Source: Flexivirga aerilata (GTDB taxonomy: Bacteria > Actinomycetota > Actinomycetes > Actinomycetales > Dermatophilaceae). Taken from it: DNA of 64,000 nt. Below, one piece after another: positions 45,070 to 53,101 of the stretch. The notes below the pieces were generated by a model, which saw nothing but the letters and a program-made list of their open reading frames with translations, was not told where the DNA came from and did no database searches. The stretch spans positions 1,178,001 to 1,242,000 of the forward strand of contig NZ_JABENB010000001.1 in the NCBI RefSeq assembly GCF_013002715.1, written 5' to 3'. The translations under genes were made by a program, and so were the position numbers. Numbering within the stretch: position 1 is the stretch's first letter; each line of letters begins with the position of its first letter.

Positions 45070-47615
45070 GTGAAGTCGCACAGCACGTGGTGGTGATCGG
45101 CGGTGGCATGGTCGCCCACCGCTTCGTCGAAGCGCTGCGCAGCCGGGACGAGTCCGGCCGTTGGCAGGTGACCGTGGTCGCCGAGGAGCCGCGGCCGCCA
45201 TACGACCGGGTCGCGCTCACCACCTACTTCACCGGCCGTGACCCCGAAGACCTCCACCTCGGCGACGACGCGCTCTGGCAGGACCCAAAAGTCAGTCTGC
45301 GCAAGGGGATCCGGGCCGTTGCTATCGACCGCGACGGCCGGCACGTCACCCTGGCCACCGGCGAGACGCTCGCCTACGACCACCTCGTGCTCGCCACCGG
45401 TTCCTACGCAGCGGTGCCGCCCGTCGAGGGCAGCGACCTGCAGGGCTGCTTCGTCTACCGCACCATCGACGACGTCGCCGCACTCCGTGGCTATGTCGAG
45501 GCGCTCCGCCGCGAGCACCCGGACCGACCCGTGCGCGGAGCGGTCGTCGGCGGTGGGTTGCTCGGCCTCGAGGCCGCGGGCGCGCTGCGCGAGCTCGGCG
45601 CGCAGAGCACGGTGGTGGAGTTTGCGCCGCGGCTGATGCCTCTGCAGGTCGACGACGGCGGCGGTGCCCAATTGCGTTCTCTCATCGAGGCGCTCGACGT
45701 CACGGTGCGCACCGACACCGCGACCGCCAAGGTGCTCGGCGCCCGGCGCGGACTGGTCACCGGCATGCGGTTTGCCGACGGCAGCGATCTCGACGTCGAC
45801 GTGGTCATCTTCGCGACCGGTGTGCGGCCGCGCGACGAGCTCGGCCGCGGTGCCGGACTCGCTGTCGGTGAGAGAGGCGGGGTGGTTGTCGACTCTGATT
45901 GCAGCACAACGGATGCGGCGATCTCCGCCATCGGCGAGGTCGCCTGCATCGACGGCCGCGTGTGGGGCCTGGTGGCCCCCGGCTACGCGATGGCCGAGGT
46001 CGTCGCGGACCGGATGCTCGGCGGCACGGCGACCTTCCCCGGCGCGGATTCGTCGACCAAGTTGAAGTTGCTCGGTGTCGACGTCGCATCCTTCGGTGAC
46101 GCCTTCGCCACCGCACCGGGCTGCCTCGAGGTGGTCTATGCCGATGCGGTCGCCGGCGTCTACAAGAAGCTGGTCGTCTCCGACGACGCGCGCACCTTGC
46201 TCGGCGGCATCCTCGTCGGCGACGCGTCGTCATACGCCGCCCTCCGCCCGCTCGTCGGCAGCGAGCTCGCCGCCGACCCCAGCGCCTACCTGGTGCCGGA
46301 CAGCGGCGGCCTGCCCGCGGGCGACGACCTGCCCGACGAGGCGACCGTCTGCTCGTGCAACAACGTCAGCGCCGCGCAGATCCGCGGTGCCGTCACCGAC
46401 GATGGCTGCTGTTCGCTCGCCGAGGTGAAGGGCTGCACGAAGGCCGGCACCAGCTGCGGATCCTGCCTGCCGCTGGTCAAGAAGCTGACCGACACAGCGC
46501 TCGAAGCGGCCGGTGTCGCCGTCAGCCGGGGCCTCTGCGAGCACTTCGAGCTGACCCGCGCGGAGCTGTTCAACGCCGTGCAGGTCACCGGCGCCCGCAC
46601 CTTCAGCGAGATCGTCGAGCGGCACGGCCGCGGGCGCGGGTGTGACATCTGCAAACCGGTGGTCGCCTCCATCCTCGCCAGCCTCTACGGCGGCCACATC
46701 CTCGACGGCGAGCAGGGCACGCTGCAGGACACCAACGACCACATGCTGGCCAACCTGCAGAAGGACGGCACCTACTCGGTCGTGCCACGCATCCCAGGTG
46801 GTGAGGTCACGCCCGAGGGTCTGATCGAAATCGGCCGGATCGCAAAGGATTTCGACCTCTACACCAAGATCACCGGCGGTCAGCGCATCGACATGTTCGG
46901 CGCCCGGGTCGAGCAACTCCCGCTGATCTGGCGCCGGCTGGTCGATGCCGGCTTCGAGAGCGGTCACGCCTACGGCAAGTCGCTGCGCACGGTGAAGTCG
47001 TGCGTCGGCCAGACCTGGTGCCGCTACGGCGTGCAGGACTCGGTGGCGATGGCCATCCGGCTCGAATTGCGTTATCGCGGACTGCGGTCGCCGCACAAGC
47101 TCAAGCTCGGGGTGTCCGGCTGCGCACGCGAGTGTGCCGAGGCCAGGGGCAAGGACGCGGGGGTCATCGCGACCGACAAGGGCTGGAATCTGTATGTCGG
47201 AGGCAACGGCGGCTTCACCCCGCGGCACGCGCAGCTGCTCGCCGAGGACCTGGACGACGAGGGACTGATCCGGGCCATCGACCGGTTCTTCGTCTACTAC
47301 ATCCGCACCGCGGACCGTCTGCAGCGCACCGCGCCGTGGCTCGAGGAGCTGCCGGGCGGCATCGACCATCTGCGGGAGGTGGTCCTCGACGACGCGCTGG
47401 GGATCGCCGCCGACCTCGATGCGGCCATGGAGCAGCACGTTTCGTCATACAGCGACGAGTGGCGGGACGTGCTCGAGGACCCTGAGAAGCTCGCCCGCTT
47501 CACCTCCTTCGTCAACGCGGCCGACGTGCCCGACCCGTCGCTGCGCTATGAGCAGGAGCGCGGTCAGCGTCGGCCGGTGCTGGTGGCCGGGGAGCGGATC
47601 GAGGTGCGGCGATGA
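45066..47615 (+). CDS. nirB: NADH-dependent nitrite reductase, large subunit
   Basis: The 849-residue enzyme reduces nitrite to ammonium with six electrons. It has N-terminal FAD and NAD domains (VVIGGGMVAHRF, EPRPPYDRV, AVVGGGLLGLEAA), and a BFD [2Fe-2S] domain (VCSCNNVSAAQIRGAV, GTSCGSC) near residues 425-470. The siroheme/[4Fe-4S] module has Cys ligands in KSCVGQTWCRYG (near residue 645) and GVSGCARECAEA (near residue 685). Its start overlaps the preceding flavoprotein by four bases and its stop overlaps nirD. Siroheme is supplied by the genes immediately downstream. Confidence 0.96.
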   Translation: MSEVAQHVVVIGGGMVAHRFVEALRSRDESGRWQVTVVAEEPRPPYDRVALTTYFTGRDPEDLHLGDDALWQDPKVSLRKGIRAVAIDRDGRHVTLATGETLAYDHLVLATGSYAAVPPVEGSDLQGCFVYRTIDDVAALRGYVEALRREHPDRPVRGAVVGGGLLGLEAAGALRELGAQSTVVEFAPRLMPLQVDDGGGAQLRSLIEALDVTVRTDTATAKVLGARRGLVTGMRFADGSDLDVDVVIFATGVRPRDELGRGAGLAVGERGGVVVDSDCSTTDAAISAIGEVACIDGRVWGLVAPGYAMAEVVADRMLGGTATFPGADSSTKLKLLGVDVASFGDAFATAPGCLEVVYADAVAGVYKKLVVSDDARTLLGGILVGDASSYAALRPLVGSELAADPSAYLVPDSGGLPAGDDLPDEATVCSCNNVSAAQIRGAVTDDGCCSLAEVKGCTKAGTSCGSCLPLVKKLTDTALEAAGVAVSRGLCEHFELTRAELFNAVQVTGARTFSEIVERHGRGRGCDICKPVVASILASLYGGHILDGEQGTLQDTNDHMLANLQKDGTYSVVPRIPGGEVTPEGLIEIGRIAKDFDLYTKITGGQRIDMFGARVEQLPLIWRRLVDAGFESGHAYGKSLRTVKSCVGQTWCRYGVQDSVAMAIRLELRYRGLRSPHKLKLGVSGCARECAEARGKDAGVIATDKGWNLYVGGNGGFTPRHAQLLAEDLDDEGLIRAIDRFFVYYIRTADRLQRTAPWLEELPGGIDHLREVVLDDALGIAADLDAAMEQHVSSYSDEWRDVLEDPEKLARFTSFVNAADVPDPSLRYEQERGQRRPVLVAGERIEVRR

Positions 47616-47995
47616 CTACCGAGACCTGGCACCCGGTCAGCCGGCTCGACGTGCTGCCGCGCGACCGCGCGGTCCCGGCCTTGGTCGACGACCACCAGCT
47701 GGCCGTCGTGCGGCTGGCCGACGACCGTGTCTTCGCGGTCGACCACCGCGACCCATTCAGCGGTGCCCACGTGATCGCACGCGGCATCGTCGGCAGCGCC
47801 ACGGTCGACGGGGTCGAGGTGCCGACCCTCACCTCGCCGATGTTCAAGCAGGTCTTCGACCTGCGCACCGGTCGCTGTCTGGTCGACGACAGCAAACGTC
47901 TCGCAACGTGGGACGTCCGTCTGCGGGATGGGATGATCGAGGTTCGGCCGCGAGCTTCCGGCGCAGCCGAGGACCAACCCGAGGTGGCTTCATGA
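47612..47995 (+). CDS. nirD: Nitrite reductase small subunit
   Basis: The 127-residue Rieske-like protein contains WHPVSRLDVLPRDRAVPALV, VFAVDHRDPFSGAHVIARGI and PMFKQVFDLRTGRCLVDD. As usual for NirD, the Rieske Cys/His cluster ligands are not conserved, so it has a structural or activating role in the NirBD complex. It is coupled by ATGA overlaps to nirB upstream and to the methyltransferase gene downstream. Confidence 0.93.
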   Translation: MTTETWHPVSRLDVLPRDRAVPALVDDHQLAVVRLADDRVFAVDHRDPFSGAHVIARGIVGSATVDGVEVPTLTSPMFKQVFDLRTGRCLVDDSKRLATWDVRLRDGMIEVRPRASGAAEDQPEVAS

Positions 47996-49086
47996 CCGAA
48001 TTCGTCGCACTGGACCTCTCCGGCCGCCGCGCCGTGGTGGTCGGCGGCGGTCCCCGCTCCGCGCAGCGGGTGACCGCGCTGCTCGCCGAGGGCGCCGTCG
48101 TGCGGGTCGTCGCGCCCGCCCTCTGCGAGGAGCTCCGGACGAGGTATGCCGAGCCGACCTCCTTCGAGTGGACTGCCCGCGAGGCGGAGCCGGCCGATCT
48201 CGACGACGCCTGGTGGGTCGCGGCTCCGGAGGCGACCGACGCCGAGCGCGAGACGATCGCCGGGTGGGCGGCCGAGCGCCGCGTCTTCCTCGAGCAGCAG
48301 ACGGCGCGGGTGCTCGACCAGGGCGACCTCGACACGCTGGTCACCGAGTCGGCGATCTCGCTGCGGCAGAAGGACTCCGGCGGGAAGGTCGTGCTCGTCG
48401 GCGGCGGCCCGGGCGCCGATGACCTGATCACGGTCCGCGGCCGGCGCGAGCTCGCCCGGGCGGACGTCGTGGTCACCGACCGGCTGGCTCCGGTCGGCCT
48501 GTTGCGTGAGCTCGGATCGACGGCCGAGGTCATCGACGTCGGCAAGACCCCGCACCATCACCCGGTGCCGCAGGCCGAGATCAACGAGCTGCTGATCGAG
48601 CGGGCGCGGCGCGGCGACTACGTCGTGCGGCTGAAGGGCGGCGATCCCTTCCTGCTCGGCCGCGGCGGCGAGGAGCTGCTCGCCTGCCGGTCGGCGGGGG
48701 TGTCCGTCGAGGTGGTGCCCGGCGTGACCTCGGCCTTCGCCGCACCGGCGGCGGCGTCGGTCCCGGTCACCCACCGCGGTGTCGCGCACGGTGTGCTGGT
48801 GATCTCCGGACACGACGACCTCGACGTGCCGACCCTCGCCGCGTGGCAGCAGACCATCGTGGTGCTGATGGGCATGGGCCGGCTGCGAGAGCTGGCCGCG
48901 GCCCTGGTCGGCGCGGGCAAGCCCGGGGACACCCCGGTCACCGTTGTGCACCGGGCCTGGACGCCGCAGCAGCGGGTGGTGACCGGTGACCTGCTCACCA
49001 TCGCCGACCGGGTCGCCGAGGAGGGCGTCGGCAACCCGTCGGCCATCGTCATCGGCGATGTCACGCGAGTGTTCGACGAGGGCTGA
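47992..49086 (+). CDS. cobA: Uroporphyrinogen-III C-methyltransferase with degenerate CysG-like N-domain
   Basis: The 364-residue protein makes precorrin-2 for siroheme. The SUMT domain (from about residue 125) has VVLVGGGPGADDLITVRGRR, VIDVGKTPHHHPVPQAEIN, VRLKGGDPFLLGRGGEE and PVTHRGVAHGVLVISGH, all diagnostic. The first 120 residues look like a shortened precorrin-2 dehydrogenase domain (RRAVVVGGGPRSAQRVTALL). It lacks the NVVD-type segment with the catalytic Asp, having FLEQQ there, and the dimerisation part. The dehydrogenase/ferrochelatase steps may therefore rely on the CbiX-like gene and another enzyme. ATGA overlap with nirD. Confidence 0.88.
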   Translation: MTEFVALDLSGRRAVVVGGGPRSAQRVTALLAEGAVVRVVAPALCEELRTRYAEPTSFEWTAREAEPADLDDAWWVAAPEATDAERETIAGWAAERRVFLEQQTARVLDQGDLDTLVTESAISLRQKDSGGKVVLVGGGPGADDLITVRGRRELARADVVVTDRLAPVGLLRELGSTAEVIDVGKTPHHHPVPQAEINELLIERARRGDYVVRLKGGDPFLLGRGGEELLACRSAGVSVEVVPGVTSAFAAPAAASVPVTHRGVAHGVLVISGHDDLDVPTLAAWQQTIVVLMGMGRLRELAAALVGAGKPGDTPVTVVHRAWTPQQRVVTGDLLTIADRVAEEGVGNPSAIVIGDVTRVFDEG

Positions 49087-49090
49087 CCCG

Positions 49091-50203
49091 ATGGCCGACC
49101 TGCAGGGCTGCCGGATCGTGCTGACCGGTCAACGTCGTTCCGCCGAGCTCGCCGCTGCGCTCGAGCGGCGCGGCGCCACAGTCGATCACGCGGCGACTCT
49201 GTCGGTGGTGCCGCACGTCGACGACGCCGAACTTCTCACTCGCACCAAGGAACTCATCGACTCACCACCCGACTCAGTGATCATCACCACCGGTGTCGGC
49301 TTCACCGGTTGGCTCGAGGCCGCGGATGCGGCCGGCCTCGCCGCGCCGCTGCTCGACCTGCTGCGGAGGGCGAGGCTCGTCGCGCGCGGACCGAAGGCGC
49401 GCGGTTCGCTGCAGGCAGCCGGTCTGACCGCCGACTGGGTCGCCGAGTCGGAGACCAGTGCGGAGATCCGCGACTTCCTGCTGACCGAGGGAGTGGCCGG
49501 CCGCCGCATCGCGGTGCAGCACCACGGCGCGGGCGCCGACGGTCTGGACGAGGCGTTCGACGAGGCGGGCGCCGACGTGTGCTCGCTGGTGGTCTACCGG
49601 TGGGGTCCGGCCCCCGACCCGGCCGCGGTCGTCGAAGCCGTGCACCGGGTCGCCCGCAAGGACTGTGACGCGGTCACCTTCACCGCCGCTCCCGGCGCCG
49701 TGGCCTTCCTCGACGCGGCCGAGCGCGAAGGTGTCCTCCCGGCTGTCGTGGCGGCGTTCGCCGACCCGGCGGGTGTGCTCGCCGCGGCCGTGGGGGACAC
49801 CACCGCAAAACCGTTGCGGGACAAGGGCATCGAGCCGCTGGTCCCGGACCGGTTCCGGATGGGCGCGCTCGTGCGGGTGCTGGTCGCCGAGCTCGTCGAA
49901 CGTCGCGGGCTGCGCGTGCAGACCAGTGCCGGAGAGCTGCGACTGCTGAGCGGTGCCGCACTGCTCGACGGGCAGGTGCTCGCGCTTTCACCGGCGAGTC
50001 TCGCCGTGCTCCGGGTCCTGGCGGAGGCCGGCGGAGCCGTCGTGTCGCGAGCCGACATCCTCGCGTCGCTGCCCGGAGGGTCGAGCGACCTGCACGCCGC
50101 CGAGATGGCCGTCTCGCGGCTGCGGGAGACGACCCGAGGGCACGACCTGGTCACTACCGTGGTGAAGCGTGGCTATCGACTCGACGTCCGCCGACCGGCC
50201 TGA
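49091..50203 (+). CDS. hemD: Uroporphyrinogen-III synthase fused to a winged-helix domain
   Basis: The 370-residue protein begins with a HemD fold (GCRIVLTGQRRSAELAAALE, IITTGVGFTGWLEAA, VAVQHHG-like IAVQHHGAGADGL, VTFTAAPGAVAFLDAA). It continues from about residue 270 with an OmpR/PhoB-type winged helix (LALSPASLAVLRVLAEAGGA, ADILASLPGGSSDLHAAEMA, VVKRGYRLDV). The same fusion occurs in the mycobacterial nitrite cluster protein Rv0260c. It should supply uroporphyrinogen III for siroheme; the winged helix suggests possible DNA binding. The ATG is four bases after the methyltransferase stop. Confidence 0.88.
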   Translation: MADLQGCRIVLTGQRRSAELAAALERRGATVDHAATLSVVPHVDDAELLTRTKELIDSPPDSVIITTGVGFTGWLEAADAAGLAAPLLDLLRRARLVARGPKARGSLQAAGLTADWVAESETSAEIRDFLLTEGVAGRRIAVQHHGAGADGLDEAFDEAGADVCSLVVYRWGPAPDPAAVVEAVHRVARKDCDAVTFTAAPGAVAFLDAAEREGVLPAVVAAFADPAGVLAAAVGDTTAKPLRDKGIEPLVPDRFRMGALVRVLVAELVERRGLRVQTSAGELRLLSGAALLDGQVLALSPASLAVLRVLAEAGGAVVSRADILASLPGGSSDLHAAEMAVSRLRETTRGHDLVTTVVKRGYRLDVRRPA

Positions 50204-50864
50204 TCACGCGCTCGTCCTCGTCGCGCACGGTACCGACAACCCCGCCGGGCGCCGGGTGATCACGGACCTGCGCGACCTGGTCGCAGCGCAGCTGCCGCAG
50301 GTGCGGGTGCTCGACGCCTACGTCGACGTGCAGCAGCCCGCGCTGGACGACACCATGAAAATGCTTGCCAGCGAAGGGATTCCGACGGTTGTCGTCCCCC
50401 TGCTGCTGTCGGCCGGCTACCACATGCAGGTCGACGTGGCGGATGCCGTCGCCGGGCACCCTGCGGCCGTCGCCGCCACCTCGCTCGGTCCCCATCCGCT
50501 GCTCGCCGAGGTGCTCGCCGACCGCCTCGTGGCCGCGGGCGCCGATCGTAACGGGCCGGTGGTGTGCGCCGTGGCGGGATCCGCCCGGGCCGAGGGCGCG
50601 CTCGACGCGGAGCAGGCTGCGTCATACCTGCAGGAGGTGTGGGGCGGCCCGGTCAGTGTCGGATATCTCTCTGCCGCAACGCCTTCGGTGGCTGAGGCGC
50701 TCGCCGGCCAACCGGGCGCTGCCGTTGCGAGCTACCTGATCGGCCCGGGCTTCTTCCACGATCGGCTACGCGCCCTCGATGCGGTGGTCACCGACCCGCT
50801 CGGCGCCGACGCACGCATCGCCGCACTCGTCGTCGACCGCTATCGGACCCTCGCGGGCCGGTGA
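50169..50864 (+). CDS. cbiX: Sirohydrochlorin chelatase, CbiX-like
   Basis: The 231-residue chelatase has two CbiX-like repeats. The first starts LVLVAHGTDNPAGRRVITDL, with the metal-binding His near residue 20, and has VVVPLLLSAGYHMQVDV with the second His. The second repeat has VVCAVAGSARAEGA and VASYLIGPGFFHDRL. It would insert iron into sirohydrochlorin, completing siroheme for NirB. The GTG at 50169 overlaps the end of hemD by 35 bases; a slightly later start is possible but the HGT strand needs most of this N-terminus. Last gene of the cluster. Confidence 0.88.
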   Translation: MAIDSTSADRPDHALVLVAHGTDNPAGRRVITDLRDLVAAQLPQVRVLDAYVDVQQPALDDTMKMLASEGIPTVVVPLLLSAGYHMQVDVADAVAGHPAAVAATSLGPHPLLAEVLADRLVAAGADRNGPVVCAVAGSARAEGALDAEQAASYLQEVWGGPVSVGYLSAATPSVAEALAGQPGAAVASYLIGPGFFHDRLRALDAVVTDPLGADARIAALVVDRYRTLAGR

Positions 50865-50892
50865 ATCCGCCTGCGCGGTAACGACATACGAA

Positions 50893-50928
50893 AGCGGCGT
50901 CCACCGGGCCGAATCGGTGGACGCCGCT
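50893..50928. terminator. Terminator hairpin after the nitrate/siroheme cluster
   Basis: AGCGGCGTCCACCG (50893-50906) and CGGTGGACGCCGCT (50915-50928) form a perfect 14-base stem with an eight-base loop between the convergent cbiX and metalloprotease genes. No U-run, as common in high-GC actinobacteria. Confidence 0.85.
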
Positions 50929-50953
50929 CGTTCGTGGAGGCCGGCCAGGCTCC

Positions 50954-52249
50954 TTACTTGGCGGCCGACCGGTAGGCCTCGATCGACGTCGGGGCGTCGG
51001 GCTTCACCAGCTCCGGCAGCACCTTGTCGAACTTCGTCGCCAGACTCATGCTCGGCAGCACCCGGTTGGGGTAGTCGGAGTAGGCGACCACGGCCGCGCC
51101 CCAAGCCGCGGCGGCCCTGCGCTGGTTGGGAGTGCCGTGGTGCCCGTCGTTGTCGAAGGCGCAGTCGCCGACGTCGTAGAACGACTCCTCGGTCTGCAGG
51201 ATCTGCTTGGGCGTCATCGCCAGACCCTTCTTGTGGGTGACGAAGTAGGTGCCGAACGAGTCGGCCATCAGCTCGGTGCGACGGGTGGCCTCCGGCCCGG
51301 TGAGGTCGGTGTTGTCGAAGAGCGCGTCCTCGTATTGCACGTGGTGGGCCATCTCGTGGCCGAGCACCGCCTTCGGCCCGACCTGGTTGAGCCCGATCGC
51401 CTTCAGCGCGGCGAGGATGCCGTCGCCGAAGACCATCTTGTCCTTCTGCTTGCGGATCACCGGGTCGGGATCGCCCTTGCCGCTGAACGCGAACGCGTTC
51501 AGCGTGAAGATCGGGTTCTTCCCGTTCTTCAGCGCCGGGTCGGACCTGACCATCGAGATCATGTCGCGCGCGATGTCCTTCGCGTCCGCGGCGCCCACGC
51601 CATACATGTATTGCACGGTCGCGGCGAGGCGGTTCTCGTCGACGACCATCTGGCCGTGCATCGCCATCAGCTGCACGTCGTTCAGCCGCACGTCCCAGAA
51701 GCGCTGTGCGGTGCCGAAGGTCGAGGTCAGCGAGGTCTTGTATGCCGGGAGCAGCTGGTAGCCCGCGCCCTTGGCGGTGCCGAACAGGATGGCGTCGTAG
51801 GTCGGCGCGTCCAGCGCGCCGAGCATGCTGAGCAGCTGCAGGTTGCCCGCGTCGGTGCCCGCGAGGATCGAGTCGACGTAGGCGTCGAGCTTGGTCGGGC
51901 CGCACTGATATTGCGTCGGGTCGATCACGTTCGGGGTGCCCTTGCCGGCGGCTGCGGCCTTGGCCAGCTTGCTGCGCAGGGCGCGTTCGACCGGCGACTC
52001 GTCGATGTTGAGCTTGGTGCGGGCGGCGTCGCGGCGGGCCTGCCAATCGGCGGGCAGCTTCTGCACGATGCGGTCGAAGGTCGCCTTGGTGTCGACGGAC
52101 TTCGCGGCCCGCGAGCCGGCGAAGGCGTCGGAGCTCTTGGTGACGGGTCCGTCATCGCCGGCCGCGGACGCCGCCGGGGCGATGGCTCCGCTCAGCGAGA
52201 CGGTCAGTGCGGTCAGCGCGGTGACCGTCATGGCGCGGGTGTTCTTCAC
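50954..52249 (-). CDS. Secreted zinc metallopeptidase-like protein
   Basis: The 431-residue protein starts with a signal peptide (VKNTRAMTVTALTALTVSLS, cleavage after about ASA). It carries LGHEMAHHVQYED near residue 300, a canonical HExxH zinc site. RRTELMADSFGTYFV about 35 residues on supplies a likely third ligand (Glu/Asp). This is the layout of gluzincin-like neutral zinc peptidases. The GTG at 52249 follows AGGGAGAGG; the open frame further upstream has no homology. Two central regions (ILAGTDAGNLQLLSMLGALD and neighbours) are not recognised. Extracellular or wall-associated role inferred. Confidence 0.82.
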   Translation of the reverse strand: MKNTRAMTVTALTALTVSLSGAIAPAASAAGDDGPVTKSSDAFAGSRAAKSVDTKATFDRIVQKLPADWQARRDAARTKLNIDESPVERALRSKLAKAAAAGKGTPNVIDPTQYQCGPTKLDAYVDSILAGTDAGNLQLLSMLGALDAPTYDAILFGTAKGAGYQLLPAYKTSLTSTFGTAQRFWDVRLNDVQLMAMHGQMVVDENRLAATVQYMYGVGAADAKDIARDMISMVRSDPALKNGKNPIFTLNAFAFSGKGDPDPVIRKQKDKMVFGDGILAALKAIGLNQVGPKAVLGHEMAHHVQYEDALFDNTDLTGPEATRRTELMADSFGTYFVTHKKGLAMTPKQILQTEESFYDVGDCAFDNDGHHGTPNQRRAAAAWGAAVVAYSDYPNRVLPSMSLATKFDKVLPELVKPDAPTSIEAYRSAAK

Positions 52250-52401
52250 GTTCTTGCCTCTCCCTCGAGAAGGCCGCGACGGGTGGCGCGGCCCGGATCT
52301 CATGCTCGCCGGGCGGGCCGGGGAGGACCGGAGGACTTACCAAGTCCGGGAGCAACCCTTACCAAACGCTGAAGGTTGCCTGGGCGCTGCTTCCCGGCGT
52401 G

Positions 52402-53013
52402 CTACTCGCGGGCCGGCTCGTCGCCCGCGCCGGGGTGGGGGATGCTCAGCCAGTAGATGTCGCGCTCGGTCGCGGCGTCGGGCCGTGGGCCGCCGCGGCG
52501 GCGCTCCTCGAAGCGGTGGATCGCGTCGGCGACGACCTGGTCGAGCTGTTCGGCCTCCTCGTCGGTGAGCCAGGCGCCGCGCACCTGGCTGATGGTGGCG
52601 TGCTCGTTCGGGTCGTCGCGGTCGACCAGTTGCTGGATGGTCGCGGCGAGGCGCCGCACGAAACCGTCGAGCAGCGAGCCGGCCACCGAGCCGGCGGTGC
52701 CGGACCAGGCGGCGTCCTGGATGGTGATCCGGTCGGCAGCCATCCGCCACGGCCGTTCGCGACCGTCATGGGAGTCCACCCGCTCGACCACCCCCCAGCG
52801 CTGCATCGCCCGCAGGTGATAGCTCATCGCCGATGGGGTGATCCCGCTCAGCCGAGCTGCCTCGGTGGCGGTGAGCACCCGCCCGCCGCTCAGATGATCG
52901 AGCAGGTCCTGGCGGACCTCGTGCGCCAGCATGCGCATCGCACGCGGATCGGTGAGCGTCAGAACCCGCGCCGGACGTACCGTGTCCTCGCCAGTTTCCC
53001 CCTCGCTGACCAT
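52402..53013 (-). CDS. ArsR-like helix-turn-helix regulator
   Basis: The 203-residue regulator opens with TDPRAMRMLAHEVRQDLLDH, a typical ArsR-type first helix. The recognition region is TATEAARLSGITPSAMSYHL and RAMQRWGVVERVDSHDGRER. The C-terminal half is a helical extension (LLDGFVRRLAATIQQLVDRD, DEEAEQLDQVVADAIHRFEE) of the kind seen in YbzH/HTH_20 regulators of transporter or protease genes. No metal-binding Cys pair is visible. It is divergent from the sensor kinase gene 88 bases away. Confidence 0.85.
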   Translation of the reverse strand: MVSEGETGEDTVRPARVLTLTDPRAMRMLAHEVRQDLLDHLSGGRVLTATEAARLSGITPSAMSYHLRAMQRWGVVERVDSHDGRERPWRMAADRITIQDAAWSGTAGSVAGSLLDGFVRRLAATIQQLVDRDDPNEHATISQVRGAWLTDEEAEQLDQVVADAIHRFEERRRGGPRPDAATERDIYWLSIPHPGAGDEPARE

Positions 53014-53101
53014 GAGCTAGTGCTCCTCCTCTGCAGGAAGTCGTCTGTCGCCACATCGTGCCTCACCAAGTGTCGACTGTGGTGATCTAATCTCAGAAAC
53101 C

